Assembly: GCA_949130495.1 (NCBI GenBank)
Contig: OX422208.1
Coordinates: 687,843,702-687,907,701, forward strand
Direction: 5' to 3'
Origin: Sambucus nigra
Lineage: Eukaryota; Streptophyta; Magnoliopsida; Dipsacales; Adoxaceae
DNA: 64,000 bases
The notes under the pieces were generated by a model. That model made no database searches. It was not told where the DNA came from and saw only the letters and a list, made by a program, of their open reading frames with translations. Positions 25,006-37,877 of the stretch are shown here, piece by piece. Each line of letters begins with the position of its first letter. Positions within the stretch are counted from its first letter, which is position 1. The translations under genes and the position numbers were made by a program.

Positions 25006-26042
25006 ATTGACTTGGTTTCCTTATCCCTTAGGGAGAACTCGATAAGTTGTCGACTGATTTACTTCCTGGTCGAACGACAAGGAAACATCATCGTCACTAA
25101 TGAAAGGATTTTTAAGGGGATAAGTTCTCTATATATAAGAAAGTCACCCTAGGTAAAATGACCCCTTTTAAGTCCAACAATCTAGCCTTTATTGAACACA
25201 AATGACTCGTTGTAGGATATGTGCGAAAAAACTTCCCGGATGTCGATCTCAAAGCTTTCGTAAAAAAATCTTATCCTGGCCTTGGGCCAAGTTGACAAAT
25301 AGGGTCCATGTTTTCCATTAGATAATCAACTTCTCCAAATTCCTCAAGTCAAAAGCCTCTCTACCTCGATTAGATGGGAACCAACCCTAGTAAACTCTAA
25401 TTGCAAGGTTTCACATTCCTTTAAAAACTTATTTTTACTGGTGGACTCATCCTTCATCATACCTTGGAGATCAATAATCATATTTTCCTTATCGATCAAC
25501 TTGTTCTTCATGACATGAGTCTGGTCATAAAGAATGTCATTTTAGTTGTCTAGAGAGTCGGCCAGAGTAGTCGTCTTCTGCATTATCTGCATGGACTTAA
25601 AAAAACAAATGCAAAAGAGTTCGGTTAGTATTAAAATTATTTCAAAAACTTTGACACAAAATACGTGTGAAGATCAAATTTACCAAGGCCATGTGACACA
25701 TCCATTCATAGTGAAGGAACCTTAGGGTAAAACCTCTCAATAGATTAGGTAGCTAGAAATATCACCACGACGTTGTGTAATAAGGATTCATCGATAGTTA
25801 TGAGATCCTTTCACTTTATGATACTGGTCATATAGGGATGAACCCTGTAAGTTGAAGATTATGGAAGTGGTTACTAGCATGGGGAAATCTCCTCAAGTAT
25901 ATTATTTCCCCTTATTAGGATAGAGGGATGAGTTTTTTCGGTCCTCCTTTTCTTATCTTGCTCAGGCTCTATCTCCTTCTCTTTCTCCCGAGCGAAGATT
26001 ATTTTCTTTATAGAGAACTAATCCTTGGATGGAGATCCCATG
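25006..26042 (-). pseudogene. Heavily decayed gene fragment, possibly a transposon-carried coiled-coil gene
   Basis: Broken minus-strand frames start with MGSPSKD at about 26042, then a charged KKIIFAREKEKEIEPEQDKK segment. Further on (about 25600-25430) comes a heptad-like stretch with DLQGMMKDESTSKNKFLKE and LQLEFTRVGSHLIEVERLL. The layout (charged linker, then coiled coil) resembles the 3' half of the antisense gene at 49507-51999, but I see no clear sequence match. Stops occur every 20-60 codons. The identity is uncertain and no function is proposed. Confidence 0.3.
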
Positions 26043-26785
26043 GTAAAAAAAACTAGTACAGACTATATGGGACCCACAAGAGAAATTATATAACAATTGG
26101 CATTTTTATACCTCGTAAAGAAGATTGTTTTAGGATATGTGTCCATTTAATCCAAACTCGAGGGAGAAGACTTATCTAGGTCAACTAATCTAGATTGACT
26201 TAATAATTACAACGTGTGAAACCAAAAGTATTCATACAAAAAGAATTTTGTATGATGGCAGCACAATTGATGAAACATCAAGAATCACTATCTTCTCTCA
26301 AATATACTTAATATTAAAACACACACTTAGTATATTATGAGATATGTCACAGGGACCACAACATTCCACCATACAATACAATGGAGCTTTTTAACCAAGA
26401 TAATTAATATCTTCAATCAAACCCTCGAAGTGATCATCTCCCAATCCTCAAGTATTGTTCAAACATCAACTGGCCAAAATAAGTAAGCTCGGTACCGCAC
26501 CCATAACCTACGGTGATCAAATTCATTCAAGCATCACATCACAAGCCCACAATTGATGTTTCAAGAAAGTTAAGGAATTATAATTTTTTTGTACTTCAGG
26601 AACCATTGCACAAAAGTAAAGTAAAATGTTCTAACATGTATATGATCAAAACCTACACACAAACCCACCCTAGATTCCCTAAAGCTTAGACCTAAACCCA
26701 ACACCCTTTTACCTAAAACCTGGGAGGTTTATTAGACTAAACCTTATTTTTATTTGACTAAAATATTTTAGTTGGCTAACCTTTT
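26043..26785. other. Spacer left of the Tat/Ogre element
   Basis: AT-rich DNA without recognisable genes or repeats. It forms the left flank of the LTR that begins near 26786. Confidence 0.5.
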
Positions 26786-28265
26786 TGACATCTCGTCCCG
26801 TCCTGATCGGGGCACACGCATCGAAGGGGATCTCTCGCCCTTCCTCGGGGTGCTTCGGCCATCTTCAATGTGGGTGATGTACAGAAACAAAGTCTTCATC
26901 CTATTGTTTATAAAGCAGGCAAAAGAAATTTTATCACCTCGAGAGAACGTCATCAAAGACAGACATACTGATGCTTGCAATACTAATTAGTTCAAGGATT
27001 CGGGGCTAAGTTACGGAATAGGAAGGTGTTAGGAACCCATCCTGCCCTTTAGATTTCTCATGGACATATGTTATTCTTCTCCTTAATAACTTTCTGGTGT
27101 GTGTGTGTGTGAAAGGAGAGTGTAATTTCTAGACTCGCATCATGGATAAAGGCGGAGTGAGGCCATCCTTAGGAGTGTTCCCACAATAGTAATTAAAAAT
27201 ATAATGTGTACATTTGTCGGGTCACCGATCGTTTATAGAAGAACGATGGTATAGTTTGGAAAAATGAGATCATGAATAACAAATATAATATATGAGAATA
27301 ATATATAAACAAAAAGAGGAAAAGAGGGCTCGAATCTCAAATTTTACCCGAGACGCCTACGTAGCCTAAAAAGTATCAATGTCCACATAGTACACATGTA
27401 ACAAAGGGGTGGGTTTTATCCCATAAATCCAATTGGGGACTTTTTTTATATTGTTTGTGTGTGAAAAAAGGGTGTTTTAGTCTGAGAAAATGGAATGATA
27501 AACCCCTTTTGGGAATTTACAGGAAAATCCTGTTTTTCTTGTTTTGGGGTTTTTTATAAAAAATATAGTATGTGTAATACTACTGATAAAAAAGTTGGAT
27601 ATTAGTATGTTCGATCTAATAAAAATGAAATGCTAAAATAAGAATTTAGTAACTAATGAAAAAAGAAGATAATTTAAAGAGAGAGTGAAAGGTTTCGACC
27701 TTCTTTGGAAGATTTAAGGTTGATCTTGATTGTTGAATGATTGCTCTTACAAGTAGATGAAGGTGATAGGAAGATAGGGAATGGAATTTTCTAAATTGGG
27801 TAAGGGAAAGATGGAAATAGAATGTGGGGGGAGAGGTTTCAATATGGAAATCACACTGATTTCGAGAGAATATTGCTGAGATCACTGAGAGGGATGTTTC
27901 TGAGGTGCCTCTCAAATAGAGTTCATGCTCCCTTTATATGGGGTCAAGGGTATGCCGATCATCATTATTGTTGACATGCCTATTGCCAGGCAACACCAAA
28001 CACACTGTCGATAGATAAGGAAATGAGTTTTCCATTTGACAGTCCCATGCAAAAAAAAAATGAAATGGTCATAAAATGCAATTTGTAAGACCGAATCCAT
28101 TAGGATTATACCATGTTTAGTAATTGACTGTAGTCAAATAGGTCCCGAGAGCAGTCAGTGGCCTATAGATCAGTTCCTGGAGTATGACCTAGGGTTTATG
28201 GTGAAGGAGAAAGTGTTATGGACCTAGGGAGATGCTTAGGAGGGTCCTATAATGTTATGTCAATA
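26786..28265 (-). repeat. Tat/Ogre 3' LTR
   Basis: Parallels 45084-46589 in the same order: a 'ctcggggtg...cggccatc...atgtgggtgatgta' block, then a (GT)n tract, then 'ggtcaccgatcg', then a purine-rich end with 'gagggtcct'. Mismatches and small indels are frequent, which suggests an old insertion. Confidence 0.85.
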
Positions 28266-28280
28266 GAGCCCCTCGATGAG
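28266..28280 (-). other. Tat/Ogre polypurine tract
   Basis: On the minus strand, TCGAGGGGCTC immediately precedes the LTR start, where plus-strand priming is expected. Confidence 0.6.
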
Positions 28281-28380
28281 TGAGCTTGGAACAAGAAAAG
28301 GGCTTCGAATAGACACCACATGGATGTTTTGGAAAGAAGTCAATTCTACGGGCCAAAGGGACGAGGATGACCGGTTTAGA

Positions 28381-29050
28381 GGGTCGAGGTCGATTATAAG
28401 GACCTAAGATCATGTTAGGGATGAACAATTCTATGGGATGAGGTCAATTCTGAGGATCTAAAGTTAAGGGGGCCGATTCTATGGGTCGAGGTCCATTTTG
28501 AGGACCTAAAGTTGAGGGGAACGATTCTGCAGATCGAGGCCAATTCTGAGGACTTGAAGTTATAGAGATCGATTCTTCGGGCCGAGGTAAATTTTAAGGA
28601 CCTAAAGTGGTCACAACTAATTCTGAAGGTTGAGGTCAATTATGATGGCCTAAAGTTATAATGACAGCTTCTGAGGGATGAGGTTAATTTTGAGGACCGA
28701 AAGCGATGACGACCAATTCTGGGGGTCAAGGTTAATTCTGAGGACCTAAAGTGTTGACAATCGATTCGACGGGTCGAGGTCAATTCTGAAGACCTAAAGT
28801 TATGATGACTAATTATCAGGGTCGAGGTCTATTATGAGGACCTAAAATTGTGACAACCAATTCTATGGGTCGAGGTTAATTCTGATAACCTAAATTGGTG
28901 ACGAACGATTCTGCAGGTCAAGGTTAATGTTGAGGACTTAAAGTTGTTGGGACCAATTTTGCGGGTCGAGATCAATTCTAAGCACCTAAAGTTGTGACGA
29001 TCGATTGTGTGGGTCGAGGTCAATTATGTGGACCTAAAGTTGTGACACGA
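28381..29050 (-). repeat. 48-bp tandem array in the Tat/Ogre 3' UTR (14 units)
   Basis: The word GGGTCGAGGT or a one- or two-base variant recurs at 28381, 28435, 28483, 28531, 28579, 28627, 28675, 28723, 28771, 28819, 28867, 28915, 28963 and 29011. The spacing is exactly 48 bp except for the first step of 54. Each unit also carries an 'AATTCTGAGGACCTAAAG'-like block. Because 48 is a multiple of 3, the minus strand stays open in places and gives 16-residue repeats of the form LTSTHRIG..NFRSSE. Tat/Ogre elements are known to carry tandem repeats between the end of pol and the 3' LTR, so this is a UTR array rather than a gene. Confidence 0.9.
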
Positions 29051-29847
29051 GGAGTTGTTCTCCTTAGAAATTCCTTATCTTGGGGATGCAGATGTACTTG
29101 TTGTTTTGCTAAGGATTGCATTATTTTGAAACTCTTCTAGGGAAGTTTTTACCCTTGAAACATCTTATGATTGCAAGCGCATCCTGAAATTTCGTTGGCG
29201 GATGGATTGGGAGAAAGTTAAACTTGGAAATTCCGTTGGATAATGGGAAAGTATTATTTTGCCAACCTGCTGGGGAAGCATTTTATTTGAGGTTTAGGTT
29301 CCGTTGGGGAATACTTGAGATATAATATTCCAATAGGGAATTTTTAGGTCGACTTGGGATATGGGCGCATTGTTAGTTATATCTGTGGAATATGTTTAGG
29401 GTTTATGTTGGGGATAAGAGCGTAATTTTAATCCTGCTGGAGACTTGAGGAGTTTCTAATAGGTTTAGTGTTCAAAAAATGATTTTCCTGATGAAGAAAT
29501 GTTCCAATATTTATTTGGCATTTTTCGAGTTAATTTTTGGATTATTTTGTAAAAAAATTCAGGGTTTCCGATCGTTATTCTTTAGGGGTTAGCGTTTGGC
29601 AATGGCATAGGCTTATGGGCCTTTTGGGAAGAGGAACAGATAGGTGCCGATCGGTATGCGTAGGGAACTGCCAATCGGCTTGTCGTTTAATTTCCTATAA
29701 AAGGGGGAGATTCCTCCTCATTTTTCACATTTTCCAACCTCTAAATCTTCTGCTTCGTCTCTCTAAAAATAATTCCTAAATCCTTTCTTCTTCAAGACTT
29801 CAAATGGTGGGTTCTTCCTACGAGTAATACAACTTTAAGATTGTGGA
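29051..29847 (-). other. Tat/Ogre 3' UTR remainder
   Basis: No coding match. On the plus strand a TATAAAAG box (29696-29703) is followed by a pyrimidine-rich, leader-like sequence. This could be an old antisense promoter, but no open frame follows it. Confidence 0.5.
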
Positions 29848-30300
29848 CTAAGCATATAACTTATTGAGACTATCCAGGTTGATTAGACGTGTCATCTCTT
29901 CTTTATTGAGGTCAGTGAGCATAGCGATGCCTCATAAGAGAATCTTCTTTATGATATAAGGGCCACTCCAGTTTGGCTTAAATTTCCCTTTGGGTCCCAG
30001 ACATGTTCTATGGTCTCCTTAAGGGCAAGGTCTCTTTGAACAATGGTTAATCGTCTTTTAGAGATGCTTTATTCAAATCCTGGTAGTCGATGCACATGCG
30101 GACCTTTCCTCCTAATTTAGGTACGGGTACAATATTGGCAAGCCATGTGGGATATTCGATCACCCGAATCAAGCCTAGGTTCAACTACTTGATTACCACT
30201 TCCTCGACTTTTTGTGACCATTCGATATGGAGTTTTCTTATATTTTTTTTATTATCTTGCATTTTAGGAATGTTGGGATCTCAAACTCAGCTATTTTTGG
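29848..30300 (-). pseudogene. Tat/Ogre pol relic: RT start fused to integrase end
   Basis: Reading the minus strand from 30300, the N-terminal fingers of reverse transcriptase are clear: LIRVIEYPTWLANIVPV then KVRMCIDYQDLNKASLKDD, ending near 30060. The next recognisable sequence, near 30045, is already the integrase C-terminal region: RDLALKETIEHVWDPKG, then FKPNWSGPYIIKK (the GPY/F module), then INLDSLNKLYA and a stop at 29850-29848. The RT catalytic core, RNase H and the integrase zinc and DDE domains, normally some 2.5-3 kb, are missing between these points. One frameshift and one stop also lie in the GPY module. The element is enzymatically dead. Confidence 0.8.
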
Positions 30301-31439
30301 GTAAATATCGGGCATGCCATTATAGGATGATGCGAAGACATCCATAAATTCTTTTAGAAGTTCTTCAAATTGCGCATGCTCATGCTTGTTAAGGATGCAC
30401 TCTATCCTAATCTTGCACTGATCTCTACTAGAACCGATATTAATAACAATAATCTCATCATTATTAATTTGAACGTGATTATATTGTTTGTTATTAACCT
30501 TATTAAGATCAGTTACGAATTATTCATTTGTAAAATCATCATCACCAAGAGTTCGATTAAAATCAAGACAATTAATATAAGGCCTAGAGAGATACTCAAA
30601 ATCCTCGTTTATTTCACTTTTGAGAAAAATAAAGTTGAGAATTTCATCAAAAGAAGTCTCGATTACATTATTATCAAAAAAGGGAGGAACAACAATGGAT
30701 GAAAAGATAGGGTATACAACAATATTGGGCTGCATATCAGCAGTTGGGACTTGTATAGCATTCCAGTTAACAAGAGGCTCATTTAGAGGCCTTGATTAGA
30801 GTGGAAGGGTCCAATGATGTAGTGCCTGAATGTATTATACAAAGGGTCACCCCAGTGTCTGTAAGTGGAACGAGTCTTTAGAATCACTTTCCTCGAAGAC
30901 CTCGGCAATGGCTATAGCTTTATCGATGAGAGGTTGCACTATATACTGGTAGTCTTTGGTCCAGGAGTAGTTGTCTTGAAAGAAGATTTCCATCCTTGGC
31001 TTCATCTTCTTATCCACATGGTCGTATCACGGTTCAGAAAAGCTAAAGAAGGGAAAATTTTCACCCTCTTTGATGAATCTCACATTCAGAGAATCCCGAG
31101 AAACAGTCTTGGCATCTTCTAAACTCCTTTTTGATTATGGTTGGCCAAGCATTTTGAGTTCTTCTGGTGAAGGCTGTTAACTTAGGCCACATGGTATAAA
31201 GTCCATTTTTAGGACTATGGGATCTAGTACCCATTGTTGACATTGTGCCATCCCCAATCAGGGCATGAAATGCATGTTCTTAAACATTTATATCACATTG
31301 ACATTGTCGTGAGGGCTATGCTCTGGACAAACTCAATTTTTGAAATTATTCCCTACTAGAAGGGGAAGTGGATTAACCCTGAAACTGGAGATAAGTAATT
31401 TATTCATCCCATGTTGTATTTCTAATATCGAATTGTTGG
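30301..31439 (-). other. Tat/Ogre linker between protease and RT
   Basis: Degenerate minus-strand frames with many stops; no separate domain is recognised. Tat/Ogre elements have a long, poorly conserved segment here. Confidence 0.45.
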
Positions 31440-32769
31440 TGCTAGCATTTTTTGTACCATCACCGTCCCCTGAAATAGTGATAACTTACCCCTTGGTGAA
31501 GAATTTTAACTTCTGATAGCCACATTCAACCAAGCAACAGGTTGAAGCATGCGTGTATGTTAATAACTTGAAAGTCAGTGATGGGATTGATATGGCTAGC
31601 CCCTATTGTGAGTGCTATGGATCCCATTCCCTCTCAACTAGTATTATCATAAGCAAGCATTGTGGCAAAAGTAGGAGTAAGGTCACTTACTTTCAAACCC
31701 AAGCAATTGAAGGTTCTTAGTGGGCCAATAATAAGGGAGAAACCATTGTCAACGGGTGAGAGCAGGACTATCTTTCCCATCACTTCAACAGAGATGTTGA
31801 GGATATAGTTATGGTTAGATTTGATCTTCAAAATTTCCTCTTCGAATAAGGAAATGAGTCAAATGGTGATCAAGGATCCAACTAGGTTTACAGCTTCTTC
31901 TGGAGAGGTGGAATGAGGAACTATGGTCCCGATAATAAGCTTTATTAAAGAGTTTCGATGTAATTGGGAGGACATAAAGAGCCCCATAAAGTGATGATTT
32001 CTTGAGACTTCTTGAGTTGATCGAGGATTTTGCTCTCTTTAACGGTCATTTCAGGTATGGGAAGTTCTTAGGTAACTCCCTTTCCTTTATATATTCCTGA
32101 AGACTGAGGATTTGAATCCTGATAGTGTCTTCTTGATCTGGTCATGTGGTTTATGGAGGCGGAGAAGAACAAGAATCCCTTGTCTTCAACTATTTATGGC
32201 CGAGTGACTACTTTAGTAATTTTTGCTAATAAGTCATAGAAAGATATCATTTTGCATGTGGTGATTACTGGACCGAATTTTTCTCGACTCGATTCATTAT
32301 TTGTTCTGTCAAATTCGTCTCCTAATCCAGTGTTAAGTATGTCTTCTTCCCAAGAGAAATTTATGCATTCCACGACCTCAACAGCTTCCTTATATAAATG
32401 TTCCCACTCAACAGGGAAGTATATGAGTGAAGGGGTCAATCGCCCTTCGAGCTTCAAATCAGTGAGTAGTTTGGAAATAATACAGATCTCGCTGGTCAGT
32501 CGAAACATGTTATCCATGATCTGTACTATGTCCTCAAAACTAATTTCATCAACGGCTACCACCCAATCATCTAATTCCCGAGCCCACTTACGGGCTTCTA
32601 TAAACAAGACACTAAATGTTTAACAGTCGATGGACATCTTAGTGGGCAATATCAGCCCGAACTCCAAGAGTTAGTTCAAAATAGTGGGTAACTCCATATC
32701 TTTTCCTTCGAACTGGGTACTAATGGCAATACAAGCACTTGTGAGGAGTGACAGAGCTTGGTCGGTTAA
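31440..32769 (-). pseudogene. Tat/Ogre gag C-terminus and aspartic protease relic
   Basis: The minus strand shows an acidic/aromatic region (32607-32200). Next comes a linker of the type TRS...SSGIYKGKGVT, then LPIPEMTVKESKILDQLKK near 32050. The retropepsin-like domain lies at about 31830-31440: LSPVDNGFSLIIGPLRT, where VDNGSSLNV-type sequence is expected, then AYDNTS, then the INIHACFNLLLG box. The active-site region keeps Asp-Asn-Gly but the rest is decayed, with stops in the linker. The reading frame continues beyond 41016, across the nested Tekay-like element. Confidence 0.7.
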
Positions 32770-32774
32770 GCAGG

Positions 32775-35720
32775 TGTAACACCCCGCCTAATTAAATACC
32801 GGGTGGCCATTCCCATACCAAATTAAAACAGAATATACAGTTGGCCCATTCTCAGCATCACTGTCGAAAACATTAACTAATCACCCAATAACCAATTAAG
32901 TTGGTGTTAAAAACTTTCCAAATTTTAATTCAACAAAAATCACTTTTTTTAGTTTACGAATAACACTACACATATTATCCCGTCACAATAATAACTGAAT
33001 AGATAACTCAAAAGAATTTAAATGTAACTGGAATAAACATTCCCAAATAATAATCCATTACAGTAATCCCAACAATATTAAAGGAATTAGAATGACACGA
33101 GTACAAGACTACATGACTTAGATAGAAAAGCGATAACTGAATTCCTTTGGGCGACATGCCCTAAATAAAAGATCACTGTGAATCGAATGAAGATAGGCGT
33201 CTAAGCAATACTCCATAGCTCGTCATAATCCTCTAAGGTTGGCATCCCTGCTGCTGGACACTTGATATAGAAGGTACAATAGAAAAGAGAATATGCAAGG
33301 AAACGGGTCAGAGCCCGATGTAAAATAATTTTGAAAACAACAAGTATTTAACAAGTGCAATAAAGCATTTATTATGTACTTGTTAGTATCCAGACTCTCA
33401 CTTGATATTCTTACCTCTCATCTAGAGTGCACGCTTATCGTTTCCTATTAACCTCCTAGTTAATGGTTCCTCCACTAATTTCCATAATATGATTTGATCC
33501 CATATTATAACCCCGTATGTCCCATACCATACGTAGTATAATCATTCATATACATTTCCCATTAATACGAATTAAGCTTTTAAAATCTATAAGAATAAAT
33601 ATTCATTAGCTTGGTTCAATTCTTTTTCTCTATTCACCGTCATCTACAATTATTACACAGTAGATTGATCTGACCACTATAGATACATTCATTTAATTCA
33701 TTATATATATACATATATAATACGGCACCCCGAGACACAGCTGTGGTGCATGCATTACTCTGCTATCACGTCCCAGTATCGTTGGTCGCCGAATAGGCGA
33801 CTAAAGGTTCGGTAAGGATTCCTCGAACCATAAATAACAACACAAAATTGAAGGCGAACATAGTTCTCGTATCTATGGGCCACGTACATACCTACGTTCC
33901 CATAGTCAGTGGACTTATCAACTCTCCGATAAGTCTTTCGTAGACCTATGTTCATGAGCGAAAAATAAAAAATCCCATGGATTCATCAGGATATGACTTC
34001 CCTCATGCGCAAACCTCCCATCGATAGCATGTAAGCTAGGTATGTCATACACATAACTTATCAATCAATCAAATAGGCATTATCATCTACCTATATAAAT
34101 ATAATATCAACCAGGTACTCACACTACCTTAAGATAGTTCCCATATGTAGAATTATATCTCCTTAAAGTCTATGTATTAAAATATTACGACTTGTCATCC
34201 TAAATTTAATTATCAGAATTCTCATCAATTAAATCCCAATCACATTAATTCGGTTTTTATCTAGGGCTTACTGATCTTCCCTAAGTCCCATTATATCCAA
34301 GGTACATTCTCTCTATACCAAAATAATTAAAGTATGATTTCTCATATACTTTTCCCAAAATGCATTACTATTTGAATTTACTATTTGGTAGTTTCTCTCA
34401 CTCCAATAAACCGACAAACTCAGAAATGGACTTTAAGAAAATTCCCAGAAATTCACCCTGTCATTTGAACCAGAAGGTCATGTCGTTCAAACCAGAATGA
34501 CATGTCATTCGAACTACTTCCAATGTCATTTTAACCACTTCCCATGTCGTTCGAACGACTTCGTGCGAGATCCCCATCTCGTTTGAACCACTTCGCGCGA
34601 CTTCGCGCGAGACCTACTGTTTCGTCTTCTTCACCAATATTCAGCATTTTCCACCATTTTTTAACCTAAAAACCTCTAAGATTCAACACCCAACATTTCA
34701 TCATCAATATCCATCAACTCCTAACAGGTTATAAATCATTCCTAACCTTCTAGGATCATCAAGATTTTGAATTAAAAGCATATATTTATTCTCTTTTTCT
34801 AGAAAATTATATACATGATATCTTCAAGAACACACCAATGATTATCAGAATTTCTTCAACAACTTAATGATTATTTCGTGGATTATTATCTTCCTACAAT
34901 ATGAGTTTGATTCCTATATATATTCCAATTTTTCATAAATCAATCCACAACTCTATCTTTATCTTCCAAACATATAAAATCTCATCTTTTCAATAACTAT
35001 CCTAACATGGACAATATACTAACTAGATTGCAAATATCAAATACTTGCCTCTAATGAAGGGCTAATCCTTTGGGGTTGTATAGCACAGGTGGTTATCCCT
35101 TTCTCCGGTCACTTTCGGTGGTGGTTGGTGATGGTGACCTTTGACCCTTGGTTCTCCTACTTTCCAAGCAAGCTTCTCTATTTCCCAAGCACCGTTTCAC
35201 TTTCTCTAAAAGATGACCTCTCAATTTTGTGTAGAAGAGATGAATGAAACTACGTACAACTAATCTCCAAATATTTATAATAAGACAAAATCCAAAATCA
35301 CTATTCACCCCCTGTAAAAATGCCAAAATGCCCTTTTTAGTTGTCTTTTCATTTCCAAATGACCCGAGACCCAAAACCAACATCCAAATAGACTTTTCTG
35401 ACTATTTCTACCCTTCCGGATGCAACCACGCACTCTAAATGACTATAAGGTTAATGTAAAAATAAATTTTGTTTTTAATTTAATAAATTTGTCCCGACAC
35501 TTCCATACCGCGTCCGACTAAAAATTCAAATTACTGAATTAATTTCACACAGCCATATCTATAATATCACATTCATCTATTACGTAAATATCTTAAAGTA
35601 ATATTCAGAATCATCCATTTTAATATACCCAAATGAATTAATTTATAATAAAATCCAATTAATCCATTAATTTAAAATATAACACATTTTTAAAAGTCAT
35701 TAAAATTACGGGGTATTACA
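32775..35720 (-). repeat. Nested Tekay-like 3' LTR
   Basis: Near-identical to 38055-41011: about a dozen differences in the first 250 aligned bases. Ends are TGTAACACCCCG and CGGGGTATTACA on the plus strand. It includes a block of short GTCGTTCGAAC-like self-complementary motifs (about 34455-34615). Confidence 0.95.
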
Positions 35721-35732
35721 TATTTCCCCCTT
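35721..35732 (-). other. Nested Tekay-like polypurine tract
   Basis: The minus strand reads AAGGGGGAAATA directly before the LTR start TGTAATACC, as in the autonomous relative at 21841. Confidence 0.75.
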
Positions 35733-36489
35733 ATAACAGAATTTTGTCCTGAAATTTGGAAAGATAAATCATACTGGTAAGTTCAACTGTGAGGATAAAT
35801 CTCACATCGCAAATAATCTATGTCATACCGCCCATACAGTACATTAACGAAAATCCCCATTGACATTATACGCCAAGCCTCATCATATAGTTTCAACTGA
35901 ATCGAATTTAAACTTTACCCACTCTTTCTATACCATCCTCATGAAAAGTTTGGAAAAAAATGATCCTTAATCATTACGTAAATAAATCCTGAAGTCACAA
36001 CTACTTACTGTTTCACAACTATGAAAAATACTACAGCCCAACCATCCAGGGCCCCCATACACCCTATCGTGTATCTTTCATTATAAAATGGATATGGTTA
36101 CTTGCATAATACTCTGATTTATCGCAAAGGTTATAAACTCATATCCTAAAGACCTAACTTATTTCGACTCCCAACGTTTGTTAGTTTCATGCGTGGGGTG
36201 TCTCGCAAGCGAAATCCAAACAAGGAACTTCCTCGATACACTACTACCTAAAGTAGTCAGTCATCGAAACTCCTCAGGTCCTTAGTCAATAGTATATAAC
36301 CTCTCTATAGGTTTTATCGATTTCAAATAAAATTCTACTCATCTACCCTCTTGTTAAAGACAAGATGATGGCTATAGTAGTACATACGCTCTCATATACC
36401 ACAAGTCAATCCACGCCGATAGACACATCATGTTCAGATATGCCTAAAGTAAGTAATTCCGTGATAAAAAATGAGACCCACGTGATGAC
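35733..36489 (-). other. Internal non-coding remainder of the nested element
   Basis: No domain was recognised apart from the last pol codons next to the purine tract. This segment contains the scar of the deletion that removed most of pol. Confidence 0.5.
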
Positions 36490-37877
36490 ATGTAAAATAT
36501 AGGTGTCCCATAACCCCTCGGCGAGTCTACGTAAACAGTAGTGCAATAGGATATGTTTAGTAACCCATTAGCACCTACAGTATTAATCGCTACAAAAATC
36601 AGTATGCGCCTCATAACTCCTTAGATAGAAAACATACCCTCATTCGCAGGTGGTGGTTGTTGAATCGCTGCCTGATGGATGTTATATACACGCCCATACT
36701 GACCCTATTGCACGGGAGCTGCTGGAATGGGAGGTAGTGCTAGCACCGGAGGTAGAGCAGGAAAAGAAGCTGGTGGAAACACTAGAATCTGTGGCTCCTA
36801 TCGAGAATTTTGTTACTGAGGGAATTTATCTTTATCAAGACAATCTTGTTGTTTATGGCCATACATGCCGCACACAAAACATTTTCCAGCAAACTTCCCA
36901 CCATTTTGTCCCTGTTGACCCCGACCCAGTTGGCCATTACCTCCTTTCCCTTGGCCCTGAAGAGCCTGCCTCTGGCCCTGATGGCCCTGCTATCCTTGCC
37001 CATTACCTCTATCCTCAAATTGAGAAACTCCATATCGTAAACGCTTATCATAATCCTCTGTCTGGGAACCTTGCTCACCCTGATGCTGATGACTCTGTAT
37101 TGGCTGAGTCCCACTAGAACTGCCCCCATTAGTCTTGCCTTGCAGGCTTGACCCAAAACCCCGCTTGGCACCCTGAGCATGTAAGCGGTTATCCTGGCAG
37201 TGAAGCATTGCAACATTAAGAACATCTGCATAAGTACGTAGTGAAATATTTCCTAATAAATGCTGACGAATCTTATAGTTCAACCAATCAGTGAACATTA
37301 TAATTCTCCTCTCCTTAGTGGGTACCTCTACTAGTACCAAATTAGTTAGTCGCGTAAATTCTTCCTCGTATTCTGCCACTGTTTTCTCTCCCTGTTTCAA
37401 ATCAAGTAATTTTCTCATCATCTCTGTCTAGATGGCGGAAGGAAAGTACTTTCGATCAAACCGTATCCAAAAGTCTTGGATAGTCACTGTGTCTCTCTCC
37501 TCAATAGTGGTCGTAGCCTCCCACCACTGCAAAGCTTCCCCTACTATCTTGAATGTTGCTAGTATTTGATGTTGAACCTCAGTACATTCGAGCATTCTCA
37601 AGTGCCTTTGGATATCTCTCTTCCCTTGGCTAGCAGTCATGACATCTGATCCTCCCTAAAACTCAGGTGGGTGTGCCTTCTGAAAGGCATCCCTCGCTCG
37701 TTCCCATGCAGTAGAAAACACTTTCCCTTGCGCGGGTGGCACAATCGGTGCCGGTGCTGGAGCCTATTGAACAGCATCTAGAGTTGCATTGACTGCCTGA
37801 GCGACAATTGCAGCAACTTCGACCGCAGTCATTGTACCCTGAGCTGGGGCGGGCTGAGGTGCACATCGAGGAGGCAT
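36490..37877 (-). pseudogene. Tekay-like gag with a protease scrap
   Basis: The minus-strand start ATG at 37877-37875 follows a TTTCAG-like leader end and reads MPPRCAPQPAP. The Retrotrans_gag core gives RDAFQKAHPPEF, LQWWEATTTIEERD, FWIRFDRKYFP and VAEYEEEFTRL. Then come a Gln/Gly-rich tail and an intact CX2CX4HX4C knuckle (CFVCGMYGHKQQDC, near 36865). In-frame stops lie near 37770, 37660 and 37430. After the knuckle, NEGMFSI and VDSPRGYGTPIFY (36490-36540) are the only remains of the protease region. The sequence matches the gag at 17169-18480 along its length. Confidence 0.85.

Noticed and set aside
28415..29023. Minus-strand open frames of 63-74 codons across the 48-bp array
   Set aside because: They are open only because the repeat length is a multiple of three; there is no domain and no start context.
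28381..29050. Regular 48-bp repeats resembling a CRISPR array
   Set aside because: The units are continuous tandem copies with no unique spacers, inside a plant retrotransposon UTR.
29537..29779. An 80-codon plus-strand frame around a TATA-like box
   Set aside because: The TATA box lies inside the frame and no conserved content is seen; it is kept only as a possible promoter relic.
32252..32623. A 123-codon plus-strand frame
   Set aside because: It is the complement of the Tat/Ogre gag C-terminal segment, and its Ser-rich composition is typical of a shadow frame.
36650..37117. A 155-codon plus-strand frame
   Set aside because: It lies opposite the minus-strand gag of the nested Tekay-like element, whose zinc knuckle and gag core are clear.
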